NCBI GenBank assembly: GCA_029204225.1
Contig: CM055097.1
Span: 71,533,952-71,597,951, forward strand
Direction of reading: 5' to 3'
DNA: 64,000 nucleotides
From: Diphasiastrum complanatum
Lineage: Eukaryota > Streptophyta > Lycopodiopsida > Lycopodiales > Lycopodiaceae
Both the position numbers and the translations under genes were made by a program. Below, one piece after another: positions 59,863-64,000 of this stretch (position 1 is its first letter; each line of letters begins with the position of its first letter). Under the pieces are notes generated by a model. That model had not been told where the DNA came from. It saw only the letters and a list, made by a program, of their open reading frames with translations, and did not search any database.

Positions 59863-61839
59863 GGAAACATTATAAAAAGTCATGGCCATCAATTGGGTAC
59901 ATTTAACTTTCAACCTGATTTTTAGAATGTAGATTAGAAGCTACTATAAGTCACAGCATACGTAAGTGATGCTGTAATGAGTCGAGCATTTTAAGGTGCA
60001 GAGATGTTCTTTCGAAATAGCCATGTTTGATCTACCGGCAGGGGCATTCTTGGTGATCATTTTCAGTTCGATTGTATGTTTTGGAATATTTTTCAAGTGG
60101 AAAATTCCTTTTTCGTGCATACAGTTTCTCACTTTATTGTCAATCGTGCATCAAATACAAGATGGAAAACTGTCATGGACCCAATACATGGAAAGAAAAA
60201 ATTTCACCAGTATTTTCTGTAGCTTAGAAGAATGAAAACTACAATATGCTATAAAAGTTTAATTTGTTGAAGCATGATTGGGGAAATGTTGGCATCTATG
60301 CTCTATCTAAGTAAATGCCATGATATCCACTCCCTTATGCAACTTTTTTTTTTGAATGCTTTATTACCTACTTCATTCCATGTAAACAGTATGAATTTGA
60401 GTGTCTTCAATGAATTTCGTATACATAGATCTAGTATTTAACGGGCATTCTTCATTCTCAAGATTGGAATTGCCCAACTTTGAAATGCCACATCATATTA
60501 AAGCTTCATATTCATGAACATTTTGCTATTACCATGCCAGTTCTACCTTCAACTGAAAAAAGGCAGATTATATTCTGTTTTCAAGGATGAGAGTCATTAT
60601 TGTGGAAAACCAGGTCATTTTGGAGGAAGGTTTTTGAAGATATTGTTACTATTAGCAAAAGAAAACGTTAAGGATGCATGCTTTTGATTCATATGCAACC
60701 AGAAGATATTATAGCTCAAAGAAAATGATTTTAAGTTAAGAGGTTGCAATAAAAACCAATGGAACTGAAGTTTAAGACAGAATCAAACCTATACGATGAA
60801 AAATGGATGGGTGAAGGTTTGCCATGATGTTCTACGTGCTAGGAAATTTGCTATCAGTTCTGTAAAAAACTTCAATGAGGATGAGCGCTTGGTAAAAGAC
60901 TATTGCAAGAAATTGCAACATCATGGATGAAGCTTTCAGAGAGGGGGGCTTTGACAAGGTAAAATGCATTAGAAGTATCATCCTTTGACAGCCCGGGAGG
61001 ACAACTTGAGGGCTGGCATCAAAGATGTCAAATATTAACTACATCAAAGTTCAAAAGTTTGGGAGGCGTCTTCAAATTCACATGCACATCCCAGACATTC
61101 ACATGCACATCCCCAGACATGAAACCATGCGAACTAAAAAACGCTTGGAATTGGTTCATAGCATCATAGTTTACATGAACAGTTACAACAATTTAGCATC
61201 AAATTGAATGGGAATCTATATGCATTTAGGGACCTAGAAGGAAAAACTATGTCGTGTATTTGTAACCATTGATGTGGATTGTTATAACAACGATTGAAAT
61301 TTGTGTGCATTCAAGGAACTTGAAAAAAAGACTTCACATTCATAAATTTACCATGAATAATCAAAGAGACTATCAAATGAGCATTGAATGGATTTTAATC
61401 ATAGTACATTGGTGATGAATCAAAAGATCAAGCTTTTTGCTAGAGTTTGAGATCACTCATTTGGACACGATGACGCATGAACCAATTCATTCACAAAAGC
61501 TCTCTCGAAGAAGTTTCAAACACCAATAGCCTCTAATTTAGCATGACCCTAGTTTTTTTTAGTGACTTAGATGTGTTCCCAAAATTATCAAGGACATAAC
61601 AAGTAATCCTTCATGAAAAATTGGGTCTAAATATCTTTGAATACATCCCAATAAGCACATCACACCTCCGTAAGTATTCTCACAAAAAACTTAGAGGTTA
61701 ATTGTGTTTGAGTGGATTTGTGTGCTAGAAGACAGATTGATCATCACATTTGAAATTTTTATAGGTAAACTCTGGAGCCTAAGAACATTCCTTTTAAAAT
61801 CCTAATTCTTTACTGAACTCAAAATCAATTACGATTGAT
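59863..61839. other. YIP4 3' flank
   Basis: Presumed 3' UTR first, then AT-rich sequence. A CGKPGHFGGRF-like word at about 60605 recalls a zinc knuckle but is isolated. No gene recognised. Confidence 0.45.
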
Positions 61840-62044
61840 ACTCCTCTACATGCCTATAGCCGTAAAACACCACGCACTACTCCACAAGTCCTAATTGGAT
61901 TGTCTAGGCTTTCTCAAGGTTATTAGCTACATTATTGGCCTGTATTGGAATATCGAGGTGTAACTAATAATCTCGAACACTAGTGTGCCAGATAACTGCA
62001 TCAAGGCTTGTTCCAAATCCTCAATTCAAGACATGGACATAACA
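61840..62044 (-). mobile_element. LTR fragment related to the LARD LTRs
   Basis: TTTCTCAAGGTTATTAG, GAGGTGTAACTAATAATCTC, GAACACTAG and GACATGGACATAACA parallel the closing 150 bp of the LTRs at 42549 and 48920. The end CATAACA is preserved. Diverged and truncated. Confidence 0.65.
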
Positions 62045-62057
62045 ATTGTAAGTCTTC

Positions 62058-62523
62058 TTAGAATCCAGCAAGTGAAAATCCAATAACATCCATTTGATCC
62101 AAAGGATCTCCTTGGTGCATGTAGTCAAACATCATTAGTAAATTTGCTTTGCTTGCTATCTTCCAATTGCTCTGTTTTCTTTTTATTGCACTCACTAGCA
62201 AAGTGACTCTTTTGCCACAATGAAAACACTTGAGTTTAGACTTATCCTTCTTACCACCATAAGAGGATGTTGCCTGACCTTGCCATTGATCCATGGTGCT
62301 CTTCTTGTTGAGTTCCACTTGCCTCCTCCTTTGCGATTGTCTTTGATAAAGAGTGCCTCTTCATCTCCAACATTGGTAGAAGTAGGTTCACTTCTTGTCT
62401 TGACATTGACAACCCTATCCTCTTCGACCACCCACACCTCTTGCAATTCTTCAATAGATGGCAAAGTCTTTTGACTAGCAAAACTTTGAACAAGATTATG
62501 GCAATTGATGGCAAGAGCGCAAC
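62058..62523 (-). pseudogene. Copia Gag C-terminal fragment with broken zinc knuckle
   Basis: Minus strand shows QSFASQKTLPSIEELQEVW, TSTNVGDEEALFIKDNRKGG and, after frameshifts, DQWQGQATSSYGGKKDKSKL with KCFHCGK. This is the end of a UBN2-type Gag with the start of a CCHC knuckle whose H and last C are lost by a frameshift (the other frame gives SHFASECNKKK-like residues). It is cut at its 5' side by the LTR at 62524. Confidence 0.7.
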
Positions 62524-63016
62524 TGTTGGAATGTAAATGGAATTGCTTACATTACCATAGGTTACTTTGACCCAAAAGGTCGAGAGTTGTGTAACCATGG
62601 TCATTTATTATATTAGGCCTACTAAACTTAGAGTTAGCTAAGTTAGTATGAAATTAACTTGGTATGGGTCCACGAGGCCTAATTGTGACATTATGTATCC
62701 CAATTTGACATATTGGAGGTACCTTATTCTTTCTATGTAACTTATAGAAAGTTGGATAGTCAATAGTCAAGTAGTTGGATAGCCAATAGTCAAGTAGTTG
62801 GAAAGCCAATAGTCAAGTAGTTAGATAGTCATCTTGGACTATATATATGTGTACATCCCATTTGTATATGACACTTTTGTAAGAAATACTAACTATTCTC
62901 CTTGGATGTCCACGAGTTTCTACAAGAGGGTTTCTAGCCATCTCTCTCTTTCTTTTGAGAATGCTTTGTGTGATTGAATAGTAAGATCCTGGATCCTTAG
63001 GCTTCTATTTCCTACA
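62524..63016 (+). mobile_element. LTR with PBS, plus strand, of another copia-like element
   Basis: It starts TGTTGGAATGT and ends TTTCCTACA (63016), followed directly by TGGTATCAGAGCC. 493 bp with TATA-like CTATATATATGTG at about 62850 and four AGTTGGATAGYCAATAGTCA units at 62750-62832. It sits inside the minus-strand Gag fragment; left flank GCAAC. No matching 3' LTR within the window and no Gag after the PBS. Confidence 0.82.
62750..62832 (+). repeat. Tandem 24-bp repeats in the LTR
   Basis: Four units, variants of AGTTGGATAGYCAATAGTCA plus AGT, just upstream of the TATA-like box. Confidence 0.88.
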
Positions 63017-63029
63017 TGGTATCAGAGCC
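63017..63029 (+). other. Primer-binding site, tRNA-iMet
   Basis: TGGTATCAGAGCC, perfect, next to the LTR end. Confidence 0.92.
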
Positions 63030-63315
63030 TTTAGGTGATCATATTGCTTGCAGGAGGGCACCCGATAGGAAGCTATCTTCTTCTCCTTTTGGTTGCAGAA
63101 AATCATCAAGCTACTGATTTTTGCAGGAGAAGAATATGTTCATCTTCTTATAGCTTTTTTGCAAGAAATTGCAGGGCACCTTCACCTATTTGAGAGCTAG
63201 CAGTAGGGCGCCCATGCTCAAACCAATTTCATGTGATCTTGACTCAATTACATGCTGAAAATTTCAGATTTACTTCTTAAATGAAGATACATGTGTTGTG
63301 GATACATTTCATTTT

Positions 63316-63955
63316 CTACCCGACCATCACGGATCTGATTTCATTTGTTTCTTTTTCTTTTTCTTTAGCCAACATTTGTTGTTGCGCAATCTCTCGGTCC
63401 TGGTACTGGACCTTATTCTCAAGCACTTGGTGTTGGCTTATCAACCAATGCATGTGGTAGCTTGCTTTGGATAGGCCGATCATCGAGCGCTTAGCTGCTT
63501 CGGAGAGCTTCTCAGGGTTAGTGATGGTTGGGTACTGATCAGGGGTGTGAGATGGTGAAGCTAATCCAAAAAATAGACATTGTGTCATCATCTGAAGCTG
63601 ACTCTTCTGATGTTGTGCCATCCAGTGATTTCCTCCTGGCCTGAAGCTTTCAACGTATGCGTTGTTGCCTTGTGTCTGGCAACTGGGCCTTAGAGATATC
63701 GGCCTGTTGAGCTGCCGATGATGTTGCTGCTTGTGGATCAGGTTGAGAACTTGGTGGCTTGTGTACCAGTGGAATAATACTGGTATTCACTCTTTTGGGT
63801 GGAAGCCTTGATGGTGAAGTAGCCCGTGAGCGTGGACGCTTGGACTGTTTGGACTAGTATAGGGATGTCCCATGCTTTGTTGGCAACTTGCAGGTGTTGT
63901 TGAAGCCTGGGCCCATTTTGTACCTATTGAAGTGTGATGTCAGTCATGAGATATA
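63316..63955 (-). pseudogene. Coiled-coil / low-complexity coding fragment, probably retroelement Gag
   Basis: Minus strand upstream part: KRPRSRATSPSRLPPKRVN, PSSQPDPQAATSSAAQQADI and GTTSEESASDDD with stops. Then an open frame 63621-63316 with NPEKLSEAAKRSMIGLSKAS, LISQHQVLENKVQYQDREIA and QQQMLAKEKEKETNE, predicted helical. No family recognised. It has the disordered-plus-coiled-coil style of plant LTR-element Gag; unrelated in sequence to 50985-51250 as far as I can see. Confidence 0.4.
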
Positions 63956-64000
63956 ACATGACGGTTATTGACTCCTTGTTCTTAACACAATCATGAAGGC

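Noticed and set aside
60590-60640. CGKPGHFGGRF-like word as a Gag zinc knuckle
   Set aside because: First cysteine pair incomplete and no Gag context on either side.

Overview
The window is nuclear DNA from a land plant with a large, repeat-rich genome. The evidence is two spliced host genes of plant type, Ty1-copia elements primed by initiator tRNA-Met, hAT and Harbinger-like DNA elements, LINEs and many long AG/CT microsatellites. A fern or other large-genome seed-free plant is my guess from the texture, but nothing read here proves the lineage. There is no bacterial, organellar or CRISPR-like sequence.

Host genes. (1) Minus strand, 29712 to 11596: a complete Hsc70-interacting protein (HIP/FAM10/ST13 family). 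Eleven exons splice with GT-AG boundaries into one open 398-codon frame. Intron 7 (4.8 kb), intron 6 (6.6 kb) and intron 1 (2.8 kb) are swollen by mobile elements. (2) Plus strand, 53622 to 59862: a complete YIP4/YIPF6-type Golgi/TGN membrane protein of three exons and 261 residues, with a 5.3-kb first intron holding a LINE remnant.

Layout. 1-3053: a minus-strand copia element (gag, PBS, LTR) inserted in the RT region of an older plus-strand copia element. 3054-11595: intergenic, with a LINE-endonuclease scrap, microsatellites and local tandem repeats. 11596-29712: HIP gene; intron 7 holds a plus-strand LINE between inverted copies of a short repeat, intron 6 holds a 554-bp hAT MITE, a gypsy scrap and an hAT transposase copy, and intron 1 holds a second hAT MITE. 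30224-30629: a Tourist-like MITE. 30690-35704: an old LTR fragment, then a 5'-truncated copia element with its 3' LTR. 36355-41969: a full-length copia element with TSD TCGAA. 42004-48920: a 6.9-kb LTR element with no recognisable coding (LARD type), TSD GGCTT. 48926-52192: degenerate gypsy-like pieces. 52193-52970: a solo LTR of the same family as 492-1291. 53622-59862: YIP4. 59863-64000: 3' flank, LTR and gag scraps, and an LTR with PBS at 62524.

The two genes do not form a pathway: HIP is a cytosolic Hsp70 co-chaperone and YIP4 acts in post-Golgi trafficking. They are neighbours separated by about 24 kb of nested transposons. The most informative finds are the LARD element defined to the base by LTRs, PBS and TSD, and the hAT family in which two MITEs share terminal sequence with a deleted transposase copy in the same gene.
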